Positions 1 through 11,730 are shown, counted from the stretch's first letter. The stretch is DNA of 64,000 nucleotides from Tragulus kanchil (GCA_022376925.1 JAIOJX010000031.1:138588854-138652853); one strand, 5' to 3'. Program-made: numbers and translations. Notes: generated by a model from the sequence alone, not told the origin.

Positions 1-41
1 ATGAGTTAGTAGAGGGGAAGGATTGGAGAAGTTACACGAGG

Positions 42-2198
42 TCAGTATTTACAGTCTCACAGCTGGCCTGCAAGCAAGGTGACATAAAGCTAGTTTTCTC
101 CTTGTCCATGTAGAAAAGATGAGGCTGAGAAAGGATAGGGATATGTCAGGGTCACAAAGCTAGTGGGGGCTGGAGCCAGCTCAGAACCCAGATCTGCAGT
201 GTTCCATGTCCTTCATCTGGGTGGGTGAGTTTAGGTAGGGGAAGAGCCTGGGCCAGGCGGTTGGTTTGCTTCTTCTGGAAGAACCTGTGGTGAACTTCCA
301 CTGCCCTAAAGTTGTGCTCCCTTATGCTACATCCTAAGAGCATCCAATTCAGTGAATCTGAGGAAAACTGACCATTTAACCACACACAGATGCATATGAA
401 GTCCTTTCTACTCTTGATGAGAAAATCTCCTTTCTGATGTAGGACTTTGAAATTACAGGTAAACCCCCTATGAGCTATACATTGACGTATGACCCCAGAG
501 AGCAGAAGGGCACATTGTCTGGGTCTCTAGACCTGCTGGGTACATTTCCTGGGATTTCCTCCCCCCGCCCTCCAGCTATGTCAGATACCCAGGAATTCCA
601 AGCACAGGTGACAGACACAAGGCTTGACCAGGAGCTTTCGCCCAGGGCCAGGAGGGATTCTATTTTTTCATTATGTCCCTTATTTGGATGGATTCCATCT
701 TATCTATTGCACTGACACAAAGGATCAGACTCAGCAGAGACAGTGTCCAAAGAACTTCCTGTGGAGCAGGAGAGGTGATTAAGAGGGTTTTTCTAATTTC
801 AGGGAAGGCAAAAATAGGAGAAGGACACACAAACACCTAAATGTAGAGTAACTGCTCACCTCCTAACAAGGCTGTGCCACATCACTCTCATTTCTAATGT
901 CTTCACAGGATTTGTCCTGCTCTGAAATTCCTTCTTCTTGGCTTTCTTCCTTGTTACTGGCTGTCTCTTCACTAAAGTGTGAGCTCCATGAGAGCAGGGA
1001 TCTGGTCTATTTTGACCATGTCTTCTAGAACAGCATCTGGCCCAGAGGTGCTTGATGCCTATTCACTGAATATACAAAGAAGAAGTGATGACCTAAGAAT
1101 GGTGTTGAGGAGGCCACCTCAGTATTTTCAGTCTCACAGCTGGCCTGCAAGCAAGGTGACATAAAGCTAGTTTTCTCCTTGTCCATGTAGAAAAGATGAG
1201 GCTGAGAAAGGATAGGGATATGTCAGGGTCACAAAGCTAGTGGGGGCTGGAGCCAGCTCAGAACCCAGATCTGCAGTGTTCCATGTCCTTCATCTGGGTG
1301 GGTGAGTTTAGGTAGGGGAAGAGCCTGGGCCAGGCGGTTGGTTTGCTTCTTCTGGAAGAACCTGTGGTGAACTTCCACTGCCCTAAAGTTGTGCTCCCTT
1401 ATGCTACATCCTAAGAGCATCCAATTCAGTGAATCTGAGGAAAACTGACCATTTAACCACACACAGATGCATATGAAGTCCTTTCTACTCTTGATGAGAA
1501 AATCTCCTTTCTGATGTAGGACTTTGAAATTACAGGTAAACCCCCTATGAGCTATACATTGACGTATGACCCCAGAGAGCAGAAGGGCACATTGTCTGGG
1601 TCTCTAGACCTGCTGGGTACATTTCCTGGGATTTCCTCCCCCCGCCCTCCAGCTATGTCAGATACCCAGGAATTCCAAGCACAGGTGACAGACACAAGGC
1701 TTGACCAGGAGCTTTCGCCCAGGGCCAGGAGGGATTCTATTTTTTCATTATGTCCCTTATTTGGATGGATTCCATCTTATCTATTGCACTGACACAAAGG
1801 ATCAGACTCAGCAGAGACAGTGTCCAAAGAACTTCCTGTGGAGCAGGAGAGGTGATTAAGAGGGTTTTTCTAATTTCAGGGAAGGCAAAAATAGGAGAAG
1901 GACACACAAACACCTAAATGTAGAGTAACTGCTCACCTCCTAACAAGGCTGTGCCACATCACTCTCATTTCTAATGTCTTCACAGGATTTGTCCTGCTCT
2001 GAAATTCCTTCTTCTTGGCTTTCTTCCTTGTTACTGGCTGTCTCTTCACTAAAGTGTGAGCTCCATGAGAGCAGGGATCTGGTCTATTTTGACCATGTCT
2101 TCTAGAACAGCATCTGGCCCAGAGGTGCTTGATGCCTATTCACTGAATATACAAAAGAAGAAGTGATGACCTAAGAATGGTGTTGAGGGAGGCCACCT
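42..2198. repeat. Tandem direct duplication 1 (unit ~1077 bp)
   Basis: Copy A spans about 42-1118 and copy B about 1119-2198, at a constant offset of 1077 bp. The copies are almost base-identical; differences are a few bases near the ends, such as one A in the AAAGAAG run near 2155. The unit has no transposon ends and no coding content. Around 975-1075 and 2052-2155 it carries an old L2/MIR-like stretch (CTCCATGAGAGCAGGGATC). Copy A begins 42 bases into the window. Probable uncollapsed contig overlap. Confidence 0.95.
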
Positions 2199-2370
2199 GG
2201 GAAGCAGGGCAGATAACGGACACAGCCGTGGATATGGGTCAACTTACGAAGAACCAAGGAAACTCGGAGAATGGCAGAGGGTGGTGCCTACATTTATAGG
2301 ATTTGGATGTAGAGCTCATATTGAGTCCCAGCACCTCATCCCAATTTCCTCATCTACACATGGGGGAAGA

Positions 2371-2440
2371 ATATTTCTTGAGCACCTTCTCTGTGCCAGG
2401 CCCCATGCTGGGTTCTGGTGATCCAGAGAAATCTACCGCC
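2371..2440 (+). mobile_element. L2-like relic
   Basis: The stretch with TGAGCACCTTCTCTGTGCC followed by a GGTTCTGGTGATCC-like segment resembles the conserved 3' region of ancient L2 LINEs. It is short and degenerate. The flanks at 2199-2370 and 2441-2781 show nothing recognisable. Confidence 0.45.
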
Positions 2441-2781
2441 CCTGTGGATGTCCACACCTGCAAGTAAACCAGGGAGCACAAACAAGAACTGAAAAGGAAG
2501 AAGAATCACATGAGTGATGCTTCTGAATGGTCAGAGGAGAGCTGGAGGAAGAGCTGAAGCCTGTCTGAAGGTGTGTGCAGAGGGGGCTGTCAGCTAAGGG
2601 CAAGGGCAGGCACCAAGGAGCTGCAGGGTTAGATGAGTCATGACTACACGTCATGGTGTGTAGGAGATGTAGTGGGGCCAGAGGCAAGAGATGAGTGTGG
2701 AGAGATAGGTCCAGGCCAGATATATCACACAGGGGTTTGAGGATTCCAGGGGATCATTCGCGCATCCCCTTATCCAATACA

Positions 2782-2887
2782 TTTATTGAGTGCCTTCCAT
2801 AGGGCAGGAATTATTCTCAGGATTGGAGATACAGTGGCGCAAAAACAGACAAGTCCCTGCCCTTAAGATCATCTCTGCTACTAGAGA
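2782..2887 (+). mobile_element. L2 LINE 3' relic, first half
   Basis: Sequence of the type TTATTGAGTGCCTTCC, then a GGATTGGAGATACAGT-like block and TCCCTGCCCTTAAGATC, matches the usual L2 3' end. The element is interrupted by an L1 piece and resumes near 3172. Confidence 0.7.
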
Positions 2888-3171
2888 TACAGCATACAAC
2901 ATGATGACTAGTTGCCACTGCTGAATGATATATATGAAAGTTGTTAAGAGAATAAATCCTAACAGTTCTCATTATAAGGTGACATTTTATTTTTCTCTTT
3001 ATATTTTCTATTTCTTTTTTATTGTATCTAGATGAGATGATGCGTGTTTATTAAAATTACCCTGGTAATCATTTCACAATATATGTAATTTATATCTTTG
3101 TGCTGTACACCTGAAACTCATACAGAGATATATGTCAATTATATCTCAATAACAGTGAAAAAAACAGAGCA
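2888..3171 (+). mobile_element. L1 LINE 3' UTR fragment inserted in L2
   Basis: AT-rich sequence ending in the typical older-L1 tail: a GTGCTGTACACCTGAAACT block, then TCAATTATATCTCAATAA and an A-rich end. The flanks CATCTCTGCTACTAGAG (near 2869) and CATCTCTTCTAGAG (near 3168) look like an imperfect target-site duplication. This places the L1 insertion inside the older L2. Confidence 0.65.
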
Positions 3172-3420
3172 TCTCTTCTAGAGGGAGAAGACAGATGATA
3201 AAACAATAGCCAGGATGAGTAAATTATTGAGTATGTTAGAAAATAACAGAAGCTACGGAGAGAAACGAAGCAAAGGCGAGAGCCCAGAGAATGCCATGGG
3301 AGGGGTTTGGCTGTCTTGTGTAGTGTGGTCAGGGCAGGCTTCAATGAGACTTGAAAGAAGGCAATTCTCATAAAGATACCAAAGAGTTCAGCAGTGTGCT
3401 AGTACGTGCAGGGCCTTGAT
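3172..3420 (+). mobile_element. L2 LINE 3' relic, second half
   Basis: This continues the L2 broken at 2887. GAGAAGACAGATGATAAAAC followed by a GGTCAGGGCAGGCTTCAATG-like block corresponds to the L2 region that ends in gaggtgaca-type sequence. Old and diverged. Confidence 0.6.
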
Positions 3421-3439
3421 AAGCCAATTAGTCAGACAA

Positions 3440-3500
3440 CCATGATGATGATGATGGTGGTGGTGGTGGTGGTGGTGAGATTGGAGATGATGATGGTGAA
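3440..3500 (+). repeat. Trinucleotide repeat (GAT)n/(GGT)n
   Basis: A GATGATGATGATGGTGGTGG-type run leads into imperfect GATGATG repeats. In the opposite strand it reads as a histidine run in a chance open frame. Low-complexity DNA. Confidence 0.9.
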
Positions 3501-4329
3501 GATGGAGAGATGAAGGAGAAGGACAAAGAGAAGGGGAAGGAGTCAGTAACGGGAAGTTCTTTGTAGGAACTCTTTCCTGACCCATCTGTCAACAGGAAGG
3601 ACCATTCTTCTCTCCTTTTTGCCCATTAGTGCCTCCTCCAGCCCTTGGGCCTGGCAGGGTCTCAGCCAGCCATTTCCAGCCCAGAAAAGTTGCACAAATG
3701 GTGGCCAATTCCTTCAGAAATTCATCTTCCAAAAATTGCTTTCCATCCATTTTGCTCCAATTTCATTTTATTTATTACCTAGCAGTGAGCAGATGGAGCC
3801 ATTTTTTCTCAGAGCTGCTCGAAAGAGATGCATGGCAATTGTGCAGCAGGCTCCGGGGCTGATTTATGGGCTGCAAGCCCTGGGAGCCAGGACCGATGCC
3901 CCTACCCATACCTGCAGCTGGCAGAACGTAACACTGTCTAGCTTGACTCCCTTTGGGGAGGTGCCATGGGTGCTGATACGTTACCTGGTCAGAGACATCT
4001 CATCTGCTTCCGTCCTCTGCCCACGCTGAAGTCCCTCCCTCCAGGGCACTAACCCCAGTCTCACCTCAGTGAGCACATGGGAGAGAAAATGTTCCCCAAG
4101 ACAAAGGCAATTTCCTCCTGCCAAAGGAAACACCCGACCACGTCTTTAATCATCTGAACTTTCAGAGAGCTGCTCCATTGGGCCATTTAGAAGTTATTAT
4201 AGAAGCTAATTTCTTCTTTGACATTTTCTATTGAATTTTTAGTTTCCTCAATCAAACTTGGAAAGATTATGACCCTGTAATATGGCCTATAAACCCACAT
4301 TATAACCACCAATTGGACCAAATCTTTAT

Positions 4330-4480
4330 CTTTGCTGGTGTGTGACTAGGTAAGTTGATGGGCTTCTCTAAGACTTAATTCTCACATCTGTAAAACAGGG
4401 TGGCTCTTGGTGTGGGTTCAGTGAGGTAATGCACGTGCACCGCTTAGCTCTATACCAGGTGCATCATGAATGTTTGAGAG
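4330..4480 (+). mobile_element. MIR relic (second copy 5472-5622)
   Basis: A degraded MIR in sense orientation: GTGTGACTAGGTAAGTTGAT, then CTCACATCTGTAAAACAGGG, then a GTGAGGTAATGCACGTG-type segment. It is repeated 1142 bp downstream because it lies inside duplication 2. Confidence 0.65.
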
Positions 4481-4495
4481 ATGTTACCTATTCAT

Positions 4496-4709
4496 GTGCA
4501 TGCATGTTAAGTCATTTTAGTCATGTCTGACTCTTTGTGATTCCATGGACTAGCCTACTAGGCTCCTCTGTACCCAGGATTCTCCAGGTAAGAATACTAG
4601 AGTGAGTTGCCATGCCTTCCTCCAGGGGATCTTCCTGACGCAGGGATTGAACCCGAGTCTCTTGCACTGGCAGGCAGGTTCTTTACCACTAGCACCACCT
4701 GGGAACCCC
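4496..4709 (-). mobile_element. Bov-tA SINE (copies at 5638-5851 and part at 6742-6938)
   Basis: A ruminant Bov-tA SINE read in reverse. Internal marks are GTCATGTCTGACTCTTTGTG, ATTCTCCAGG and the tRNA-like head complement GGATTGAACCCGAGTCTC, ending CACCACCTGGGAACCCC. TACCTATTCATGTGC before it and TACCTAGTAATGTGC after it form an imperfect 15-bp target-site duplication. The extra copies come from the large tandem duplications, not from transposition. Confidence 0.88.
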
Positions 4710-5863
4710 TACCTAGTAATGTGCTATGCTTGGTGGCTTAATTGTGTCTGACCTTATGTGACCTTATGAACTGTAGCCTGCCAGGCAGATCTTCTGTAGG
4801 GTCTCAGCCAGCCATTTCCAGCCCAGAAAAGTTGCACAAATGGTGGCCAATTCCTTCAGAAATTCATCTTCCAAAAATTGCTTTCCATCCATTTTGCTCC
4901 AATTTCATTTTATTTATTACCTAGCAGTGAGCAGATGGAGCCATTTTTTCTCAGAGCTGCTCGAAAGAGATGCATGGCAATTGTGCAGCAGGCTCCGGGG
5001 CTGATTTATGGGCTGCAAGCCCTGGGAGCCAGGACCGATGCCCCTACCCATACCTGCAGCTGGCAGAACGTAACACTGTCTAGCTTGACTCCCTTTGGGG
5101 AGGTGCCATGGGTGCTGATACGTTACCTGGTCAGAGACATCTCATCTGCTTCCGTCCTCTGCCCACGCTGAAGTCCCTCCCTCCAGGGCACTAACCCCAG
5201 TCTCACCTCAGTGAGCACATGGGAGAGAAAATGTTCCCCAAGACAAAGGCAATTTCCTCCTGCCAAAGGAAACACCCGACCACGTCTTTAATCATCTGAA
5301 CTTTCAGAGAGCTGCTCCATTGGGCCATTTAGAAGTTATTATAGAAGCTAATTTCTTCTTTGACATTTTCTATTGAATTTTTAGTTTCCTCAATCAAACT
5401 TGGAAAGATTATGACCCTGTAATATGGCCTATAAACCCACATTATAACCACCAATTGGACCAAATCTTTATCTTTGCTGGTGTGTGACTAGGTAAGTTGA
5501 TGGGCTTCTCTAAGACTTAATTCTCACATCTGTAAAACAGGGTGGCTCTTGGTGTGGGTTCAGTGAGGTAATGCACGTGCACCGCTTAGCTCTATACCAG
5601 GTGCATCATGAATGTTTGAGAGATGTTACCTATTCATGTGCATGCATGTTAAGTCATTTTAGTCATGTCTGACTCTTTGTGATTCCATGGACTAGCCTAC
5701 TAGGCTCCTCTGTACCCAGGATTCTCCAGGTAAGAATACTAGAGTGAGTTGCCATGCCTTCCTCCAGGGGATCTTCCTGACGCAGGGATTGAACCCGAGT
5801 CTCTTGCACTGGCAGGCAGGTTCTTTACCACTAGCACCACCTGGGAACCCCTACCTAGTAATG

Positions 5864-6076
5864 TGCTATGCTTGGTGGCTTAATTGTGTCTGACCTTATG
5901 TGACCTTATGAACTGTAGCCTGCCAGGCAGATCTTCTGTCCATGGGATTCTCCAGACAAAAATACTGGAATGGGTTGTCATGCCCTCCTCTAGGGGATCT
6001 TTCCAACCCAGGAACTGGACCTAGGTCTCCCACACTGCAGGTGGATTCTTTACCATCTGAGCCACCAGGGAAGTCC
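5864..6076 (-). mobile_element. Bov-tA SINE (second copy 6951-7163; partial 4722-4797)
   Basis: A reverse-oriented Bov-tA: ATGCTTGGTGGCTTAATTGT, a GGGATTCTCCAGACA segment, AGGGGATCTTTCCAACCC and the head GAGCCACCAGGGAAGTCC. It directly abuts the previous Bov-tA, giving a SINE cluster. Confidence 0.88.
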
Positions 6077-6196
6077 AAGAATATGGGAGTGAGTAGCCTA
6101 TCCCTTCTGTGGGAGGACTTCCCATCCCAGCAATCGAACCAGGGTCTCCTGTATTGCAGGTAGATTCTTTACCAGCTGAGCTACCAGGGAGGCCCC
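6077..6196 (-). mobile_element. Bov-tA/Bov-A head fragment (second copy 7164-7283)
   Basis: A partial SINE unit: CAGCAATCGAACCAGGGTCT, then a TTGCAGGTAGATTCTTTACC-type block and GAGCTACCAGGGAGGCCCC. With the preceding full unit it resembles a dimeric Bov-A arrangement. Confidence 0.75.
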
Positions 6197-7806
6197 TATT
6201 ATAGCATTGTTTAATATGATGACTGTCTTTAAGAGTCACATTTTCTCTGTCAATCTGTAATCTGCAGGCCAGATGAATTTCTACCCACAAGATTTAGGAT
6301 GTCTATTTCACTCAAACAGATCCTCATATTTTGTAGCTATAATATGGGAACAGCAGCCTCCTTCCAGGGCTCTAGAAAGAAAAAAAAAACACTATATGCA
6401 GACGTTTCTTGTAAAAGTCAGATCTCAGAATAAAGGCTGATAACTGCCATTGTTTTATAAATAAAGTCCACCTTTGTTTTCAAGGTAGATCTAGTGCTGA
6501 ACCGAGATATCCACGGCCCTCCTGAGGCCTCTGCCTAACTTCACATAGGGTCTTCTGGCCTCTCCTCTGATGACTGGACGTTTCCCCTAATCACATTTGT
6601 CAGGAGGTGAGTCTGGGGTTGTCCTTTTTTCAGATGACTTCAGCATAGATGGGGGGCTTATAGGAATCCTCTGTTTAGTGATCAGAGTCAGAATCCTAGC
6701 TGTTACAAGTTTAAGGAAGTGAGCCCTTTTTTCCTAATGTGCATTTTAGTCATGTCTGACTCTTTGTGATTCCATGGACTAGCCTACTAGGCTCCTCTGT
6801 ACCCAGGATTCTCCAGGTAAGAATACTAGAGTGAGTTGCCATGCCTTCCTCCAGGGGATCTTCCTGACGCAGGGATTGAACCCGAGTCTCTTGCACTGGC
6901 AGGCAGGTTCTTTACCACTAGCACCACCTGGGAACCCCTACCTAGTAATGTGCTATGCTTGGTGGCTTAATTGTGTCTGACCTTATGTGACCTTATGAAC
7001 TGTAGCCTGCCAGGCAGATCTTCTGTCCATGGGATTCTCCAGACAAGAATACTGGACTGGGTAGTTGTTACCTTCTCTAGGGGATCTTTCCAACCCAGGG
7101 ACTGAACCTAGGTCTCCCACACTGCAGGTGGATTCTTTACCATCTGAGCCACCAGGGAAGTCCAAGAATATGGGAGTGAGTAGCCTATCCCTTCTGTGGG
7201 AGGACTTCCCATCCCAGCAATCGAACCAGGGTCTCCTGTATTGCAGGTAGATTCTTTACCAGCTGAGCTACCAGGGAGGCCCCTATTATAGCATTGTTTA
7301 ATATGATGACTGTCTTTAAGAGTCACATTTTCTCTGTCAATCTGTAATCTGCAGGCCAGATGAATTTCTACCCACAAGATTTAGGATGTCTATTTCACTC
7401 AAACAGATCCTCATATTTTGTAGCTATAATATGGGAACAGCAGCCTCCTTCCAGGGCTCTAGAAAGAAAAAAAAACACTATATGCAGACGTTTCTTGTAA
7501 AAGTCAGATCTCAGAATAAAGGCTGATAACTGCCATTGTTTTATAAATAAAGTCCACCTTTGTTTTCAAGGTAGATCTAGTGCTGAACCGAGATATCCAC
7601 GGCCCTCCTGAGGCCTCTGCCTAACTTCACATAGGGTCTTCTGGCCTCTCCTCTGATGACTGGACGTTTCCCCTAATCACATTTGTCAGGAGGTGAGTCT
7701 GGGGTTGTCCTTTTTTCAGATGACTTCAGCATAGATGGGGGGCTTATAGGAATCCTCTGTTTAGTGATCAGAGTCAGAATCCTAGCTGTTACAAGTTTAG
7801 GAAGTG

Positions 7807-9074
7807 GTTAGCTTCCTTATACGACCTCCTGGCTTTTCTCCCTACTGATATCTAGACCCTGTTTTGCTATTTTGCTGGCTGACTAAATGATACTGGACCC
7901 AGGAAGAGACCTAAAGAGCCACAAGGCAGGGAACTTCTGAATCTTTGGTGTTTTGGAGGACTCTGGTGATGGTACTATGCCCCAAGCTCCCAGGGCAGGA
8001 GGCAATGTTTACAATTTGGAAGGAATATGGGGAATTCACTTGTACTGGTCCTCCTGATGGGGCTCCCTTCCTCTGTCTCTTCCTTTTGAATTTTTAATTT
8101 AGCTTTAATTCATTTAAATAGGCGCACTATGGCTGAGGCTAGCACATTAAACACGGTTCTCGACAGTCTATCCTTTATTTCATGGAATCAGTATTTGTTC
8201 AAGAGCGATTCCATGAGGGCCTCCAAGGTGCCGGCTCCTGAGCCAAGCCCTGCAGAGGACACAGGAGAAGAGCAGACTTAGTGCCTTCTCTAGGCCTTGG
8301 AAAAGTTTCCTGTCTTACCTGGGAGGAGAGAGGGAGGCGGGGCAATTGAAGGTGGAAGCAAATGCTGGAAGAAGAAGCTGCAGGTGCTGTTAGTCTTGTC
8401 TGCCATGCTGAGAGTAAGTTCCTGGAGGGCAGGGTTTGGCTTAGCCCACGCTGAGTGCACAGTGGTTGCCTAATAAGGACAGATGTGCAAAGAGGGGGCC
8501 CCTCAGCCATCCAGGTTGCTGGGTATGACTGGGTTTGTTGAAAGGTAGGAACTCCTTGGAGTTCCTGGTACTGTCTTAGGAGAGGACACACTGCCCTGCA
8601 GAGATGCTGCTAATTCGCAGAGAAGGCCCAGGGCTCCACCCTCCAGGCCATCCAGACGGTTCTCACAAGGACTGACCGATGACATCCAAACTCAGTTCCT
8701 TTCCGTGACTCTTTCTGGAGGGTAGTCTGGCTGAACTCTCTGGTAGACACCAGGGGCACATTTTAGTTTCCTTGCCTGATGGCTGTCATCCCCAGGAAAG
8801 CATTGAGGCCAGGAGCTTGCTGGCCTCTGAGCAGGACAGGTGGGTCCGTCCCTCTATCCAGAATGAATGACTTCCCTAAGTCACACTCAGCCCTGTCTCT
8901 CCTTGGGAGCTGTTGTCTTTTTCTGCTTTCACCCAGAAGAGCTTGGAGACCATCTTCTCTCAGGACAACGACTCTTGCTCCTTGAATGTCAGAGTCAGTA
9001 ATTTTTTTTACTTTGGTAAACAATTATTGTGAAAAATTTCTCTGACTTATGCAGGAAGCAAATGGCTATAGCAT
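7807..9074. other. Mostly unique noncoding sequence
   Basis: No gene or clear young transposon. An old L2/MIR-like stretch may lie near 8395-8480 (GTTCCTGGAGGGCAGGG). Open frames on both strands overlap one another and show no domain. Confidence 0.5.
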
Positions 9075-9290
9075 TTATTTAATGAACACTCATAGTGTTT
9101 TCTATGTGCCAGGACTGTCCTACGTGCTTTACAAATATGAATGTGCCTCCAATTTATAATATTGCCAGGAGGCAGCTCTGTTTATAGTTCTGTTCTGAAG
9201 ACTGAGGAAGCTGAGACCCTAGTAGCTTAATAAACTTGCCCAAGATAACATAGACAGTGAGTGGCGAGCTGGCAGGTGGACCTGAAGGGT
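9075..9290 (-). mobile_element. MIR SINE relic
   Basis: A reverse-strand MIR: TATGTGCCAGGACTGTCC, GTGCTTTACAAATATGAATG, GACTGAGGAAGCTGAGACCC, then ACTTGCCCAAGATAACATAG. These blocks are in the expected MIR order. The following 9291-9950 shows nothing recognisable. Confidence 0.75.
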
Positions 9291-9951
9291 GATCAACCAT
9301 CCCAATTTACCTGGGACTGGGGGGTAACCTGGGACATGGGACTTCCAGTGCCCAAACCAGGACATTCCCAGGTAAACCAGATTGAGTTGGTCATTCAATA
9401 CCCTGGGGAAGTCTGGCTCCAGAGTTCCTGCTTTTAGTCTGCATCTGCTCAGCATGGGCAATGAGAGTACCTGGCAGAAGATCAGCAAATCAGAGTTAGC
9501 TTCGTCCTAGATACAGACAGACGTATGTCATATGTTTGTTCCCTATGTATAGCTTTGTCCTATGGTTTCATTCTATAGATGAGAAAACTGATATGCACCC
9601 AGACTTCACATAAGTCAGAGGAAGAACTAGGACTTCATTTGGATCTACTAAGTCCCAGTCCTAATCAGATCATAAGTTCCTGGAATGTCTTTATTCATTT
9701 TAAACCCCTTACCTGTGGAAAAGGGATTCAGAATGATTTGTGGGGAAGGACATGATAGCAAGTTGCCAAAATACAAGCAGCAGAAAAAAATCAAGACTAA
9801 AGTTTAATGCAAAGACACCAGCTTTAGTAGGTGAGTTGACCTTGAGCTTCCTGGCACCCACAGTAAAAAAGGAAAGGCCTTTTCCTTAGCTTTCCCTAAG
9901 GAGACAGAAGGTTGTCATCATTTATAGATGAATTACAATCTGACTGAGCAC

Positions 9952-10331
9952 TAAAGAATTGATGCTTTTGAACTGTGGTGCTGGAGAAGACTCTTGAGAG
10001 TGTCTTGGACTACGAGGAGATCAAGCCAGTCAATCCTAAAGGAAATCAGCCCTGAATGTTCATTGGAAGGACTGATGCTAAAGTTGAAGCTCCAATACTT
10101 TGGCCACCTGATGCAAAGAGCCAACTCATTGGAAAAGACTCTCAGACTGAGAAAAACTGGAGGCAAAAGGAGAAGGGGGAGGCAGAGGATGAGATGGTTA
10201 GATAGCATCACTGACTCAATGGACATGTATTTGAGCAAACTCCAGGAGTTAGTGAAGGACAGGGAAGCCTAGAGTGCTGCAGTCCATGGGGTTGCAAAGA
10301 GTTAGACATGCCTGAGTGACTGAACAACAGC
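9952..10331 (+). pseudogene. BovB (RTE) LINE 3' end, dead on arrival
   Basis: The 3' end of a BovB retrotransposon, the RTE-clade LINE abundant in ruminants. A 92-codon frame at 9994-10272 encodes the end of its reverse transcriptase protein, with recognisable pieces ILKEISPE, LQYFGHLMQRANSLEKTL and RRGRQRMRWLDSITDSMDM. The tail GTTGCAAAGAGTTAGACATG through CTGAACAACAGCAG is the usual BovB/SINE end. No endonuclease or RT catalytic region is present, so the copy is 5'-truncated and cannot be active. Confidence 0.93.
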
Positions 10332-10950
10332 AGGATTCTTAGATAGGAACTATTTACTAGGAGAACATGCTTGGTGGTAGTTTCCTGCGAAGGTAGAAGT
10401 TTTTTTTTTTTTTTAGCTACCCATTATACCAACCCTTTCTAAAAGCCAGGGAATCTGGCAAAAGTACAAATCAGAAAATTGACCCAGGAAGTGACTGAGC
10501 TAAGGTGGCCCAGGTTTGAAAACTTCTGAGGCCTCTAACATAATTCCAGTAAACTCTGAAGCAGAGGTGCGCCTTATAGAACAGTTATGATCTGTGGTGC
10601 AACAACCTGGAGGCTCCCTGCTCCTCTCTGACTGCCCCTGTGGAGTCACAGAGACTCTGGAGTGATTTCTCTAACTTGGGTCCTGCCAAAGCACAGACCC
10701 AGCCTTGAAGGGCACCCTGAGCTTGAGGGTAGTATCCACCAGGATCGCTTTATCCCATCCTGTATCCTAAAGCCCAGATCCCAGCTGGGCAAAAGTGAGC
10801 ACTGCCTTTTGCCTATGGAGGGGGGATGACTGGACCATTCAGCCGGGAGCCACCTGATTCATCCTTGTTAGTTTCTCATCAGGACATTTGTTGGCTTTTC
10901 TTTTAAACAATTTCTTGGGTTCCTTTCAAGGTCGAGGAGGAGGAGGCCAT
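10332..10950. other. Unique noncoding sequence with a short poly(T)
   Basis: A T run lies at about 10400-10415. Nothing else is recognised: no gene signatures and no clear transposon ends. Confidence 0.45.
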
Positions 10951-11730
10951 GGAAGGAGTGGGGGGAGAGCCCCGCCCTAATCAAATCTGCGCAGAGACAG
11001 GATAAAAATTAACCTTCATTTGAATATGTAAACAAACACTGCGCTTGGTAACTTCCAGCCGTCCTTGGTTTGGGTCACTGAGGAGCAGCCCAAAGTGATT
11101 CATCTGCCAGGCCTCTTCATGGCAGGAAAAAACTTTATTCTTAAAGGCTTTTTACACTTGAATAAGTGCTAAATAATAATAATAGGCCAAGACTAAAAGA
11201 AACTCTTTTCCCTGGAAGGGTGTCAACAGAGGCAGGATGAAGAACTGAAGAACTCCAGTTTGGGAGGGGGTGACGAAATCTGGGTTGATGAATGCTGACA
11301 TTCTGAATAAAATCACTCCATGCCTTCACCTAGGTCAAGAAACGACATTGTTTTCCTGAGCTGCGGTGACAGCGAGGTGACAGAGATTAATAGCTTGGTA
11401 TTGACTGAGCAACTTCTAGTTCCTTATCTCTGTCAAGTCAAGGCTGTGTCCAAGGGCTGAAAGTGTTATTAGACTTATAATTGCAAAGACATTTAAAGGG
11501 TTTCCCCTTAAGGGACTATGAAATCCAATAAACCTTTCACAAAACCTGCAGCGGCGGAGTATGGAGCCCGTCTGGGAGAGCAGCGCGCTCCTAGCCAAGC
11601 ACCGGGAAACCTTGAAGCCGCCAGCATTGAATAATGTTTGATTTATGAAGTTGGTTTTGAATTTGTATCAGTTGTTTTATTAAAAATATATGAAAGGAAG
11701 TTTTAAATATGAGCAAGCCCTGTAGGCACA
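10951..11730. other. Repeat-free stretch, candidate conserved noncoding element
   Basis: No transposon signatures are visible. The sequence is AT-leaning with homeodomain- and forkhead-like words: ATGTAAACAAACAC near 11027, AGATTAATAGCTTGG near 11383, TTATAATTGC near 11476 and TTGATTTATG near 11639. An old mammalian locus without repeats over ~800 bp often marks constrained regulatory DNA. That is inference; no conservation data were available. The open frames here have no domain. Confidence 0.3.

Larger units (their letters stand above)
3659..5939. repeat. Tandem direct duplication 2 (unit ~1142 bp)
   Basis: Copy A is about 3659-4798 and copy B about 4801-5939, offset 1142. A chance open frame ending at 4029 reappears unchanged ending at 5171. 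The last ~285 bp of the unit (Bov-tA sequence) also belongs to duplication 3, so that segment occurs three times (4512-4797, 5655-5939, 6742-7026). The junction near 4798 falls inside a SINE. Confidence 0.96.
5655..7806. repeat. Tandem direct duplication 3 (unit ~1087 bp)
   Basis: Copy A is about 5655-6721 and copy B about 6742-7806, offset 1087, with ~20 bp of unmatched sequence (6722-6741) at the junction. The single-copy part (about 6200-6720) is nearly identical in both copies apart from a homopolymer A length change. A cluster of mismatches sits in the SINE portion (around 5953-5995 against 7040-7082). It is chained to duplication 2. Confidence 0.95.
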
